Shown: positions 7,874 to 16,967, counted from the first letter of the stretch. The stretch: 64,000 nucleotides of DNA from Psychrobacter sp. 4Bb (GCF_002836735.1 NZ_PJAS01000073.1:1-64000), one strand, 5' to 3'. A program made the numbers and translations. The notes: generated by a model not told the origin, from the sequence alone.

Positions 7874-9265
7874 ATGAGCCAGAATAGTAGTTCACCTATC
7901 GACCAAGCCACCACTGATGACACAAATAATATGACTGCAGCACCTGTACATAAATCGCGTCAAAAACCACCTCACTACGAGCGTTCTGATGATACGCGTG
8001 TGGTAGTCACAGGTATGGGCGCCATTACGCCGCTCGGTCTAGACGTCGATAGCTCATGGACCAAATTGCTCAATGGCGAGAGTGGTATCTCACCGATTAC
8101 GCATTTCGATGCCACTGGCTACCGTGCGCAAATCGCAGGCGTGATCAAAGATTTTGATGCCAAGCAATATATGAATGCCAAAGATGCGCGTCGTTATGAT
8201 GAGTTCATGCATTATGGGGTTGCCGCTTCTGCCATGGCACTAAAACACGCTGGTTTTATCGAGGAAGTCAGTGCTGCTGATGCGCCTGTGCAAGGCGTTG
8301 ACCAAGATCGCTTTGGTATTATTTTAGGTTCAGGTATTGGCGGTATCCAAACGATTGAAAACAGCCGTGATACCCTACACGAAAAAGGCGCAGGCAAAGT
8401 CTCACCTTTTATCATTCCAGGCTCTATCGTCAATATGGCCGCTGGACTAGTAGCGATTAAGCATAAGTTAAAAGGCCCAAACCTTGCGACATCGACGGCT
8501 TGTACCACGGCGACTCATGCTATGGGTCTTGCTGCTCGTTTGATTGCTTACAGTGATGCCGACGTTATGCTGGCAGGCGGTAGTGAAAAAGGCTCTAGCC
8601 CACTTGGTATAGCTGGCTTTAGTGCTATGCATGCACTCTCTACGCGCAACGACGAGCCAACCAAAGCCTCACGTCCGTTTGATAAAGGTCGTGACGGGTT
8701 TGTCCTTGGTGATGGTGCTGGCGTGGTGGTATTAGAAAGCCTTGCTCATGCCAAAGCACGCGGTGCAACGATATTGGCAGAGTTAGTTGGTTTTGGTATG
8801 AGCGATGATGCCAGTCATATTACTGCACCACCAGAAGACGGTAGCGGTGCGGCAAGAGCGATGCAAAATGCACTAAACGATGCTGGTATTAAGTCATCAA
8901 GCGTCGGTTATGTCAACGCTCATGGTACTAGCACCCCTGCTGGTGATGTTGCTGAGTCTATTGCTATCGAAACTGTGTTCTCTCCTGTAAAAGATAGCAT
9001 CTTAGTCAGCTCAACCAAATCGATGACCGGTCACTTACTTGGTGCTGCTGGCGGAGTAGAAGCTATCTTTACAGTATTAGCGCTACAGCATCAGCATGTA
9101 CCGCCTACGATCAATTTAGATGATGTCGAAGACAACTGTAACCTTGATTATGTGGCTAATCAATCGCGCAAAGTTGATAACTTGCAGTATGCAGTGTCTA
9201 ACAGCTTTGGCTTTGGTGGTACCAATGGCTCATTGGTATTTGCCCGCTGGCCTATCAGTCAATAA
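7874..9265 (+). CDS. fabF: Beta-ketoacyl-[acyl-carrier-protein] synthase II (FabF family)
   Basis: Condensing enzyme of type II fatty acid synthesis that extends acyl-ACP with malonyl-ACP. The Cys-His-His triad is visible: Cys210 in STACTTATHA, histidine in NAHGTSTPAGD and histidine in SMTGHLLGAAGG; the C-terminal glycine loop is NSFGFGGTNGS. The longest frame begins at a TTG (7829). I prefer the ATG at 7874 because TAGGA (7861-7865) sits 8 nt before it. The 463-residue product still carries a polar N-terminal extension of about 40 residues before the thiolase fold (VVVTGMGAITPLG). No other fab gene is adjacent, so it may be a second FabF-type enzyme outside the main fab cluster. A clear terminator follows. 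Confidence 0.9.
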   Translation: MSQNSSSPIDQATTDDTNNMTAAPVHKSRQKPPHYERSDDTRVVVTGMGAITPLGLDVDSSWTKLLNGESGISPITHFDATGYRAQIAGVIKDFDAKQYMNAKDARRYDEFMHYGVAASAMALKHAGFIEEVSAADAPVQGVDQDRFGIILGSGIGGIQTIENSRDTLHEKGAGKVSPFIIPGSIVNMAAGLVAIKHKLKGPNLATSTACTTATHAMGLAARLIAYSDADVMLAGGSEKGSSPLGIAGFSAMHALSTRNDEPTKASRPFDKGRDGFVLGDGAGVVVLESLAHAKARGATILAELVGFGMSDDASHITAPPEDGSGAARAMQNALNDAGIKSSSVGYVNAHGTSTPAGDVAESIAIETVFSPVKDSILVSSTKSMTGHLLGAAGGVEAIFTVLALQHQHVPPTINLDDVEDNCNLDYVANQSRKVDNLQYAVSNSFGFGGTNGSLVFARWPISQ

Positions 9266-9348
9266 CAGCCACCCAACTACCTCGCAGCGCATGGTAATGA
9301 AAGCGTTGTAACGTTGGTGTCAGATTTGCTACGTTTGTCCACTTGCAG

Positions 9349-9386
9349 CCCCTTATCGTACTTGCGTATGATAAGGGGTAATTTTT
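9349..9386 (+). terminator. Intrinsic terminator of the FabF gene
   Basis: Stem CCCCTTATC / GATAAGGGG with a 12-nt loop, followed by TAATTTTT. It ends about 10 bp before the next start codon. Confidence 0.8.
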
Positions 9387-9395
9387 GGAACATTT

Positions 9396-10241
9396 ATGGA
9401 CGATACCATGTCAAGCTACTCATTTTCCCATCAGTTTTATCAACGCTGGACGTGTGCACCTGAGCCAGTACGCGCAGCGATTACCCAAGAGCTAAAAGAC
9501 ATCACTACCCTGCTGCAATCTGACACCTCATTTGAAGACTTCACTTTTAATACTCATGATTTAGATGCGCATGTAGACGAGCTATATGACAACTACAATG
9601 CAGAGCAAGCCATTGCGAAAGCAATTACGGACAAACAAGAGCAAGAAGACGCAGCAGCTGCAAAACAAAAGCTAGAAGACGAGCAGAAGAAAAAAGAAGC
9701 AGAAGAAGCCACACGTAAGGCAGAAACGACTCAAAAAGAACAAGAAAAAAATACGCAGTCAGCGTTAGAGACAGACAACGACAAAGAACTGGCTGCTACC
9801 GACGTAGCTAAAGTAAACACAGATAAAGTCGTGGCAGATAGCGCTGTTACTGACGATTTTGTTACTGATAACTCTAGTGCAAAGACAGAAAAAGATGCAT
9901 CAGAAGTCGTAAATACTGAAGGCAATGCTAGCGATAATAAAAGTGCTGATAACAAAACCATTGGCGAACAGGCACATGCGCTTAGCGATAACCACATTAA
10001 AGATATTAATAATAAAGCCAGTGCAGCGATTAATTTGGCCTTAAAAGATGCGAAGCTAGATGCAACACACCAACAGCTAATCCGCGAGCTAGAAACACAG
10101 GTCGATGACTATTTAAGCGAGCAAATGATGCTGATGTCTGAAAACCTAAAGTCTTGGCTACGTGCTGAGGTCACTCAACACTTTAGCGAGCAGAGTGACT
10201 CAACTACTAATAATGAAGCTGCTAAGAAAAGTATTCACTAA
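9396..10241 (+). CDS. Hypothetical coiled-coil protein rich in Lys, Glu and Ala
   Basis: I do not recognise this protein. It has 281 residues in three parts. The first (1-75) is a folded-looking domain (SYSFSHQFYQRWTCAPEPVRAAITQELK) with many acidic residues. The second (75-190) is a highly charged K/E/A/Q-rich coiled-coil or disordered segment that changes to D/N/S/T-rich. The third (200-270) is a helical C-terminal region (ALKDAKLDATHQQLIRELE, then ENLKSWLRAEVTQHFSEQ). There is no signal peptide or membrane segment. Start codons at 9396 and 9408 are both possible; TTGGAA sits a few bases before the first. The architecture recalls cytoplasmic scaffold or pole-organising proteins, but that is only a resemblance. 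Confidence 0.7.
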   Translation: MDDTMSSYSFSHQFYQRWTCAPEPVRAAITQELKDITTLLQSDTSFEDFTFNTHDLDAHVDELYDNYNAEQAIAKAITDKQEQEDAAAAKQKLEDEQKKKEAEEATRKAETTQKEQEKNTQSALETDNDKELAATDVAKVNTDKVVADSAVTDDFVTDNSSAKTEKDASEVVNTEGNASDNKSADNKTIGEQAHALSDNHIKDINNKASAAINLALKDAKLDATHQQLIRELETQVDDYLSEQMMLMSENLKSWLRAEVTQHFSEQSDSTTNNEAAKKSIH

Positions 10242-10315
10242 CAGTGCGCCTTTTTCAGTATTAAACCTACAGTTAGAAACAGTCACTCAGTAGTAAGTAT
10301 TAGATAACAAACACT

Positions 10316-10348
10316 AAAAAGCCCCGTAAATAATTTACGGGGCTTTTT
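10316..10348. terminator. Bidirectional intrinsic terminator
   Basis: A perfect 15-bp stem AAAAAGCCCCGTAAA / TTTACGGGGCTTTTT with a TAA loop lies between two convergent genes, the coiled-coil protein gene and the aminopeptidase gene. Confidence 0.92.
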
Positions 10349-10379
10349 AGTACTTTTAGTTAATGTTTTGAGCTTGGTA

Positions 10380-12197
10380 TTAAATGGCTTTGGTACGTTC
10401 AGTCAACCATTCAAGCGCTGCACCTTCAACACGATCTTTTAGCTCTGCAAAGACTTGGCTATGATAGTTATTTAGCCAATCTATCTCGGTTTGATCCAAC
10501 AACGATGGCTCAATCAGACGCGTATCGATTGGGCAGTAAGTGATGGTCTCAAAGTTTAGGAAATCACCAAACTCTGTCTCAGTAGGCTTAGCAACTGGCG
10601 TATTTACTACCAAGTTCTCGATACGAATACCCCATTTGCCTTCGCGGTATAGACCTGGCTCATTACTAGAAATCATACCTTCTTTCATCGCACGCTCTTT
10701 TGGCGTGCTCGCGCTATAAGCGATGACTTGCGGGCCTTCATGTACATTCAAGAAATAACCAACGCCGTGACCTGTACCATGACCATAATCCATTTGCGCT
10801 TGCCATAATGGCGCACGGCAAATTGCGTCAATCAATGGTGAGGCAATGCCATCAGGGAAATGAGCACGAGCTAGCGCAATGTGTGCTTTGAGTACGGTGG
10901 TAAAGTCGCGCTTGTGCTCAGCGGTTATTTGTCCGATGCCAACCACGCGTGTGATATCCGTTGTGCCATTTTGGTACTGAGCACCTGAGTCAATCAGTAG
11001 CAATCCGCCTGCGCCCTCGGCCACATCAAGGTAGCTGAATTTTTCTGGCGTGGCGCGGTAATGTGGCAACGCACCGTTTTCATTAAAGCCTGCGATGGTC
11101 GGGAAACTTGGCGAGACATAATGCGGCTGACGACTACGCACATCAATCAGCATACTATCAACATCCAGCTCACTTAGACGCTCACCGTTTGCTAGACGCT
11201 GCTCAAACGTGGCAAAAAACTCAGCCAAAGCGGCGCCATCTTGACGCATCGCTTCACGCACATGTTCGATATCTGAGTCAGCCTTCACTGATTTGAGTAG
11301 CGTACTAGGCGCCATTTGCTCAATAAAACCCACATCATCTGCCATTTTTGAGAGCGTGCCTACTGCAACTTTGCTCGGATCTAACAGTAGTAAATCGTCT
11401 GGCGTTAATGCACTCAATGCATCTTGCACAGCAGAATAGTCAGCCAATGTGATACCGCTGTCTTTTAGACTCTGTGCAATATCTTCGCTTACTTTATCAG
11501 TATCAACAAACAACGTTGCTTTGTCTGCGTCAATCAACATGTGCGACAAAAACACCGGATTATAATCAACATCAGCGCCGCGCAAGTTCGTCAACCAAGC
11601 GATATCGTCTAGACTTGAGAGTAAATGATGGGTTGCACCTGCTTCTGCCATGCCTTCGCGCACTGCTGCAAGCTTTGAGGTGGCAGACTGAGCAAGGAAC
11701 TGCTCATCATGAGTATATAATTTGGCCGCTGGTAGTGCTGGACGATCTGTCCAAATCTCTGTCAGCACATCACGCTCAGTGATCAAAGTAATATCATTGG
11801 CATCAAAAGCATTTAACAGGCGATCTTGCTCAGCGATAGATAACACATTACCGTCTACTGCTACGCTATCCCCTTCTTGCAAATGCTCGGCTAGCAAATC
11901 GATATGATTTGGCTGACCCGGCGCAAGCTTTTCTAAAGTAATACCTGTGCCTTCTAGCTGGTCAGCAGCATGTACCCAATAACGGCTATCCGTCCATAGA
12001 CCTGCAAAATCAGCAGTCACGACCAGCGTACCGACAGAACCGGTAAACCCTGACAACCATAAGCGTGCTTGCCAGTACTCTGGTAGATATTCAGATAAGT
12101 GTGGATCAGCAGACGGTACGATGATTGCGGTGAGATCTTGCGCGGCTAAGGTGCTACGTAAGTTAGCAATACGTTCGTGAATGGCTTGTTTATTCAT
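10380..12197 (-). CDS. Xaa-Pro aminopeptidase family metallopeptidase (M24B)
   Basis: Cytoplasmic aminopeptidase P that removes the N-terminal residue before a proline. The protein has 605 residues with three domains: two creatinase-like N-terminal domains (about 1-155 and 160-300) and a pita-bread catalytic domain. All five metal ligands are present: Asp403, Asp414, His477 (GHGTGHGVG), Glu513 (NEPGLY) and Glu527 (IRIENL). The three-domain layout of about 600 residues matches eukaryote-like APP1 and many proteobacterial homologues, and is longer than E. coli PepP (441), so I do not use the pepP symbol. AAGGACACATTCA precedes the ATG. The gene is single. Confidence 0.92.
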   Translation of the reverse strand: MNKQAIHERIANLRSTLAAQDLTAIIVPSADPHLSEYLPEYWQARLWLSGFTGSVGTLVVTADFAGLWTDSRYWVHAADQLEGTGITLEKLAPGQPNHIDLLAEHLQEGDSVAVDGNVLSIAEQDRLLNAFDANDITLITERDVLTEIWTDRPALPAAKLYTHDEQFLAQSATSKLAAVREGMAEAGATHHLLSSLDDIAWLTNLRGADVDYNPVFLSHMLIDADKATLFVDTDKVSEDIAQSLKDSGITLADYSAVQDALSALTPDDLLLLDPSKVAVGTLSKMADDVGFIEQMAPSTLLKSVKADSDIEHVREAMRQDGAALAEFFATFEQRLANGERLSELDVDSMLIDVRSRQPHYVSPSFPTIAGFNENGALPHYRATPEKFSYLDVAEGAGGLLLIDSGAQYQNGTTDITRVVGIGQITAEHKRDFTTVLKAHIALARAHFPDGIASPLIDAICRAPLWQAQMDYGHGTGHGVGYFLNVHEGPQVIAYSASTPKERAMKEGMISSNEPGLYREGKWGIRIENLVVNTPVAKPTETEFGDFLNFETITYCPIDTRLIEPSLLDQTEIDWLNNYHSQVFAELKDRVEGAALEWLTERTKAI

Positions 12198-12605
12198 TGA
12201 ATGTGTCCTTATAGAAATTATAAAAATATGATGATGGAGCGATCATTTAGAATCGTCTTGTTCTAATAGTCGTCTTATTTGAGTTGTTGATACTGCTTTA
12301 GCTGTAATAAGATATTTACCATTGATAGCAATTATTCAAGCAAACAGTCTACTTATTTAGCTATCTAACTGTGTTTTCGTTGATAACTGCATCCGCTTAT
12401 TGAGAGTAGAAAATTGAAATTAATATTGCGTCACCGGGGTTTACGGTGCCCTATCATTAGATGTTTGGGCGGATAATAAGCTTTCAATAGCTTTGTGCTA
12501 AATATCCCACCAACTAAAACAATAAAACGTGCTACCAGTAATGGTAACACGTCTCATCATGTGTCACTTGTGCTGTTGTTAATCACAAATGTACATCAGA
12601 TTATC
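12198..12605. other. Intergenic region between the peptide transporter and aminopeptidase genes
   Basis: No gene is visible. It contains the minus-strand terminator of the transporter (12524-12552) and, at 12432-12470, two adjacent stem possibilities (CACCG / CGGTG and GCCC / GGGC) that I cannot assign. Confidence 0.5.
12524..12552 (-). terminator. Intrinsic terminator of the POT transporter gene
   Basis: On the minus strand ACGTGTTACC pairs with GGTAGCACGT (one wobble), followed by TTTTATTGTTTT. It lies 54 bp past the stop codon. Confidence 0.75.
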
Positions 12606-14174
12606 TTATTGCTTGGCCAATTGTTTCTCATGCTCGCTTTCTTTAAGCATCTTATTAATAGGTTTTGCTAGTATCAATAGTAGTACAGCGGTAACTACCA
12701 AGAAGATGGTCATGGTAGTAAATAGACCTGGTAAGCCTTCGATTTTATCAGCAGATACATGCCCACCAAAGAAAGCAGCAACCAAGTTACCCATAGCGAT
12801 AGAAGCAAAAAACAGGCCCATCATTTGGCCTTGCATACCCTCTGGCGCCAGCTTAGTCATGGCAGATAACCCAACTGGGCTTAATGCTAACTCACCTAGC
12901 GTCAATAATAATAAACTACCTACCAACCATAGCGGCGATGCCAAGCCAGCACCAGGCGCTAAAATGCTTTTTGAAGCAAAAATCATCAAGGCGAAACCTG
13001 CGGCTGCCAGTAGCATACCGAGTGCAAACTTAGCCATACTGCTAGGCTCAAGACCTCGGTTACCAAGCTTAACCCAGATAATACTAACGATAGGTGCCAA
13101 TATTAAAATAAATAGTGGGTTCAATGACTGGAACCAGATACTCGGTATCTCAAATCCTAAAACATTCAGATCGGTATAACGATCAGCAAATAAGTTAAAA
13201 GATGTTGGCTGCTGCTCAAAACTTGACCAAAATAGCGTCGAGCCAATGATTAAAACAAAGCAAATTAACAAGCGTAACTTATCAGTCTTATCCAATCGCG
13301 GTGAAATAAACATAATAGCGAAATATAAGATAACCACCGCAGCAATGATGTACGTCATATACTCTGCAACCATCTCAGGATTAAACGATATCATGCCAGT
13401 AGACACTAGTAGCACTGCGGCTACTAGCAACGCAACGAAACCACCAACCCAGCGACCGATGTTTTTGTAATGGTCGTTAGATTTTTCCCACTCGGCTGAG
13501 ATACCTTTGGCGCGTGCATAACGTGTTAAGTTCTTTTGCGCGACAAAACGATAAATCAGTAATGAGACCAGCATACCCAAACCACCAACGCCAAAGCCGA
13601 CATGCCACATGCCTTTTTCTTTGAATACGCCAACGATAAGTGCTGCTAATAACGCACCGATGTTAATGCCCATATAAAACAAGGTAAAACCGCCATCACG
13701 GCGAGAGTCGCCTTTGGGGTATAAGGCGCCAACCATCACTGAGATACAGGTCTTAAATAACCCTGAGCCCAAGACAATACAGATTAAACCAACGAAGAAA
13801 AGCGTCATACCAAACATCGCTGAAAGCGCGATACACAAGTGACCAAGGGCAATAATGATACTACCCCACCACAGCGCACGCTCTTGACCTAGCCAGTTAT
13901 CTGCTAGCCAACCACCTGGTACTGCTGCTAAGTATAACGAACCCGCAAAAATACCATAAATAGCAGAAGCGGTGACTTCACTAAAGCCAAAACCGCCACT
14001 GCTCACTGTTGCCACCATAAATAAAACCAATAGTGGACGAATACTATAATAGGAGAACCGCTCCCACATTTCGGTAAAAAACAATGAGCGTAAGGGCGCA
14101 GGATGTCCCATAAAGCCATTGTCTAGAGCTTCTAACTCTGCTGCACTAGCCCCCGAATTTGTTTCTGTGCCCAT
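12606..14174 (-). CDS. POT-family proton-dependent oligopeptide transporter
   Basis: Inner-membrane MFS protein that imports di- and tripeptides with protons. The protein has 522 residues with about 12-14 membrane segments. The family hallmark EMWERFSYYSIRPLLVLFM lies near residues 34-52, with the proton-coupling E-x-x-E-R type motif, and FYMGINIGALLAALIVG is the PTR2 signature. The final segment is short and basic (INKMLKESEHEKQLAKQ). AAAGGAATAAAG precedes the ATG. The neighbour on the same strand downstream is the aminopeptidase P gene (separate terminator), so peptide import and proline-peptide breakdown are adjacent. Individual substrate preference is not readable. Confidence 0.92.
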   Translation of the reverse strand: MGTETNSGASAAELEALDNGFMGHPAPLRSLFFTEMWERFSYYSIRPLLVLFMVATVSSGGFGFSEVTASAIYGIFAGSLYLAAVPGGWLADNWLGQERALWWGSIIIALGHLCIALSAMFGMTLFFVGLICIVLGSGLFKTCISVMVGALYPKGDSRRDGGFTLFYMGINIGALLAALIVGVFKEKGMWHVGFGVGGLGMLVSLLIYRFVAQKNLTRYARAKGISAEWEKSNDHYKNIGRWVGGFVALLVAAVLLVSTGMISFNPEMVAEYMTYIIAAVVILYFAIMFISPRLDKTDKLRLLICFVLIIGSTLFWSSFEQQPTSFNLFADRYTDLNVLGFEIPSIWFQSLNPLFILILAPIVSIIWVKLGNRGLEPSSMAKFALGMLLAAAGFALMIFASKSILAPGAGLASPLWLVGSLLLLTLGELALSPVGLSAMTKLAPEGMQGQMMGLFFASIAMGNLVAAFFGGHVSADKIEGLPGLFTTMTIFLVVTAVLLLILAKPINKMLKESEHEKQLAKQ

Positions 14175-14474
14175 AACTTTATTCCTTTAAAGATCATATT
14201 TGTAATGACCAAACCCCTGATTATCCAGATGGACGGTCATATAGGCGGAACATTGTTTCACTTGGTTATAATCAAGTAAAGAAAAAGTTGGTCAAAAATT
14301 ACACAAATACTCATAAAAAAAAGCCCGCTCTCAATGGTTGAGAACGGGCTCTTTTTATGACTATTTAGAACTGTATCATTATGCTTATAGCACTGTTGAT
14401 AGAGACTTCATAATAAGACTCATTTTATAATTAAGTAGCACTATTTTAGATCATTTACACAGTCATACTACAGC
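14175..14474. other. Intergenic region upstream of the POT transporter
   Basis: 300 bp without a gene. It holds the minus-strand terminator at 14315-14350 and presumably the transporter promoter closer to 14175-14280. Nothing else is recognisable. Confidence 0.5.
14315..14350 (-). terminator. Intrinsic terminator of the acidic membrane protein gene
   Basis: On the minus strand AGCCCGTTCTCAA pairs with TTGAGAGCGGGCT (one G-U wobble) across CCA, followed by a T-run (A-run at 14315-14322). Confidence 0.85.
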
Positions 14475-14924
14475 TTACTGTGCTGCGGTCTCTTCAGTAG
14501 CTTCACCAGCCTCTAAGTCACCATCCGCTTGCTCAGCTGTCAAATCAGCATCGGCAACAGCGGCTTGGCTTACAGTACCAGATGCCGTTGCTGTACCAGC
14601 TTCTGCGGTGACAACTGCACTATCCGCATCTGCCGCTGGTGTTACGGTTGCATCTGCTGCAGTATCAGGCGCTGTAGCATCTGACGCTTCTTCTGTTGTT
14701 GCAGCTTCTGCATCGGCTGGAGCCGCTTCTTCTTCAGTAGCAGTAGCTTCTGCTTCATCTGCCGCAGCTGATGCTTCAGTTGTCTCAGCAGTGATATGCT
14801 CGCCTGCTGGACGCAAAAATGCAGAAACACCAATAAGTAAGACAATACCTAAGAACATGGCAATGCCACCTAAAGCGAATAACAGCTCTTTTTTTGGATT
14901 GTTATTAACGATACCTTCTGACAT
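14475..14924 (-). CDS. Hypothetical membrane-anchored protein with acidic Ala/Glu/Thr tail
   Basis: 149 residues: a short polar N-terminus, one membrane segment (about 13-37, LLFALGGIAMFLGIVLLIGV), then about 110 residues made almost only of Ala, Glu, Asp, Thr and Val. The tail is strongly acidic, has no cysteine, and should be disordered. With a basic patch (NPKKE) before the segment, the tail is predicted to face the periplasm. The ribosome binding site region AAGGTGGATAAGGT precedes the ATG, and a promoter (14965-14994) and a terminator bracket the gene, so it is expressed alone. No family is recognised; low-complexity composition makes homology unreliable. Confidence 0.75.
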   Translation of the reverse strand: MSEGIVNNNPKKELLFALGGIAMFLGIVLLIGVSAFLRPAGEHITAETTEASAAADEAEATATEEEAAPADAEAATTEEASDATAPDTAADATVTPAADADSAVVTAEAGTATASGTVSQAAVADADLTAEQADGDLEAGEATEETAAQ

Positions 14925-14964
14925 ACCTTATCCACCTTGCACAAAATATTTGAAATATTGACCT

Positions 14965-14994
14965 ATTATATCGCAATTTATACTGATTTGTGAA
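14965..14994 (-). promoter_or_regulatory. Candidate sigma-70 promoter of the acidic membrane protein gene
   Basis: On the minus strand TTCACA (14989-14994), an 18-bp spacer and a perfect TATAAT (14965-14970). The start codon lies about 40 bp downstream. The -35 box touches the lnt terminator-like hairpin. Confidence 0.6.
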
Positions 14995-15018
14995 AACCCT
15001 TAAGTATTTAAAGGGTTT
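14994..15018 (-). terminator. Weak terminator-like hairpin after lnt
   Basis: AAACCCTT pairs with AAGGGTTT across a 9-nt loop, with a short T-run on the minus strand. It lies about 100 bp past the lnt stop. It is modest as a terminator and overlaps the next gene's -35 box. Confidence 0.4.
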
Positions 15019-15116
15019 ATTATCCACAATTTAACTATTCTTTTTTGGCACTTGTGACAGCTAACTACTTAATCAGTTATCTATTATTCGCTATCAACAC
15101 ATCTTACTTAACAATA

Positions 15117-16691
15117 CTACTTAACCAAACGTACTGGAGCCTTCGTACGTTTACCCAAATAGCTGAGTATTAGTAACAGTGTCATGATAAACAAAATAGG
15201 ATATTGACCAAAGCGCATGAATGGCGTATTGCCAACTCGTGCCTGAATATCACCGCGCAATACAGTACGTTCAAACTGCGGTGCACGTTCTACGATACGA
15301 CCTTTGTGGTCAATGATAGCTGTCACACCTGTGTTGGTCGCTCGCATAAACCAGCGACCGTTTTCGAGCGCGCGCATCTGTACCATCTGTAGATGCTGTA
15401 GTGGGCCTGCCGACGTACCAAACCAAGCATCGTTTGAGATGGTTAACAAGAAATCCGTACCAATCGCGTTTTTGCGCGTGGTATCTGGATAGGCCACTTC
15501 GTAACAGATGGCTGCACCTAGATTGTGCCCTCGCACACGCAACGGTGACTGCTGATCACTGCCGCGACTATAGCTCATAATGTCTTGGCTACCTGCTAGG
15601 TTTGGCAGAATATCGAGCACGCCTTGGAATGGAATATATTCCCCAAATGGCACTAGACGTTGCTTTTTATAAAGCCCTTCTGCCTGTGCCCCTAGCGCTA
15701 CCACGCTATTGTAGAACGGCGGATATTTATCTGTACTGGCATCAAACGCTGCTTCATCCTTATAAGGAATACCTGTCACCCATGTCGTGTCAGTCTCTTT
15801 GGCTATCGCGACCATTTCACTGATAAAACCAACAGCTTCTGTCTGAAACATAGGAATCGACGATTCAGGCCACAGCACGATGTCACGCCCCCACTCGTCA
15901 CGAGTCAACGTTGCATAGATTTTTAGCGTCTCAACCTGATACTCGGTGAGCCATTTTAGGTCTTGTGGGATATTACCCTGAATCAAAGATACCGATAAAT
16001 CAGGGGTTCCTTTTGGCTTGGTCCATTGCGGATTAATCAACCATAGCGCGCTACTAATGATAAGCAATGCTATCGATGGAATCATATAGCCACCGCGGCG
16101 ACGCAATAGCTCAACGATACTGGCAGCCAATAATACCGCTACGAAAGAAACTGCAAAGACACCAGCCACAGGCGCGAGCGACGACAACCAGTACTGCTCA
16201 GTAAACGCATAACCAACGAATAGCCAAGGAAAACCAGTAAACAGCCACGTTTTCATCCACTCTTGGAGTATCCACAGGGCGGCAAAAGATAACGGCTGCT
16301 TGCCGACCACACGATTAAAGATGAGCGCCAAAAATCCATGGAACAAGCCCATGCCTAGACCCATGAGCGCAATCATAATCAAAGCAAGCCATGCGGGTGT
16401 ATCGCCATAAACGTGTATCGATGTGTATAGCCAAAACGCGCCAACACACCATAGCCCTGTACCGTACGCTTGACCAATTAGAAAGGCGCGGCGACCTGTC
16501 ATCGCTGGTACCAATAACGCATATAAGATGGCAGGTGATACCAAGGCAACGGGCCAAATACCATAAGGCGCGAGCGCGAGTATAAAAGCGGCCCCTGCCA
16601 GCCAAGCTATTAGTACCGTCAGCCCCATGTGTAAACCTTTTGGCTTATCGGGATTCAGACGTTTTTGTAAATCAACAGTAGACAGACGCAT
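15117..16691 (-). CDS. lnt: Apolipoprotein N-acyltransferase
   Basis: Inner-membrane enzyme that adds the third acyl chain to the N-terminal cysteine of lipoproteins in the periplasm, the last step of lipoprotein maturation. The protein has 524 residues: several N-terminal membrane segments (about 20-215), a nitrilase-like periplasmic domain with the catalytic triad Glu276 (LWPESSIP), Lys343 (KQRLVPFGEY) and Cys396 (GAAICYE), and a final C-terminal membrane segment. The start at 16691 has only a weak ribosome binding site (TTGGAT). corC lies upstream on the same strand, as in many proteobacteria, but a hairpin terminator at 16882-16910 separates them. Its substrates include the lipoproteins encoded at 38.8, 40.7 and 58.5 kb. 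Confidence 0.95.
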   Translation of the reverse strand: MRLSTVDLQKRLNPDKPKGLHMGLTVLIAWLAGAAFILALAPYGIWPVALVSPAILYALLVPAMTGRRAFLIGQAYGTGLWCVGAFWLYTSIHVYGDTPAWLALIMIALMGLGMGLFHGFLALIFNRVVGKQPLSFAALWILQEWMKTWLFTGFPWLFVGYAFTEQYWLSSLAPVAGVFAVSFVAVLLAASIVELLRRRGGYMIPSIALLIISSALWLINPQWTKPKGTPDLSVSLIQGNIPQDLKWLTEYQVETLKIYATLTRDEWGRDIVLWPESSIPMFQTEAVGFISEMVAIAKETDTTWVTGIPYKDEAAFDASTDKYPPFYNSVVALGAQAEGLYKKQRLVPFGEYIPFQGVLDILPNLAGSQDIMSYSRGSDQQSPLRVRGHNLGAAICYEVAYPDTTRKNAIGTDFLLTISNDAWFGTSAGPLQHLQMVQMRALENGRWFMRATNTGVTAIIDHKGRIVERAPQFERTVLRGDIQARVGNTPFMRFGQYPILFIMTLLLILSYLGKRTKAPVRLVK

Positions 16692-16881
16692 AGCAGTTAT
16701 CCAAAACCATATTTTCTAAAATTTCTCAGCTAAGCGATGAGATAACACTCACGCAAAACCTGACTGCACAATGCTTTATGCAGGGCCACAAATAAAACCC
16801 ACCCATGATACCAGTCAAAACCTACAAGTGGGTAAATTTGCGTAGCTAAAACCTCATTCTAAAGACCAAAAGGCAGAAAGC

Positions 16882-16910
16882 AAAAAACACGATTTTTCAT
16901 CGTGTTTTTT
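16882..16910. terminator. Intrinsic terminator between corC and lnt
   Basis: A 12-bp stem AAAAAACACGAT / ATCGTGTTTTTT with a 5-nt loop; A and T runs on both sides allow action on either strand. It lies 58 bp past the corC stop. Confidence 0.85.
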
Positions 16911-16967
16911 ATTGAATTTGCTAACAAGTTTTATTCATTGACCAACTATCGTGACACTATAAGCAAG

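Noticed and set aside
12589-13179. Plus-strand frame of 196 codons inside the POT transporter gene
   Set aside because: Mirror frame of a membrane protein; biased composition (Ser, Ile, Lys, Asn) and no ribosome binding site.
14608-14961. Plus-strand Ala/Ser/Val-rich frame opposite the acidic membrane protein
   Set aside because: Produced by the GCN-rich repeats of the real gene; no start signals.
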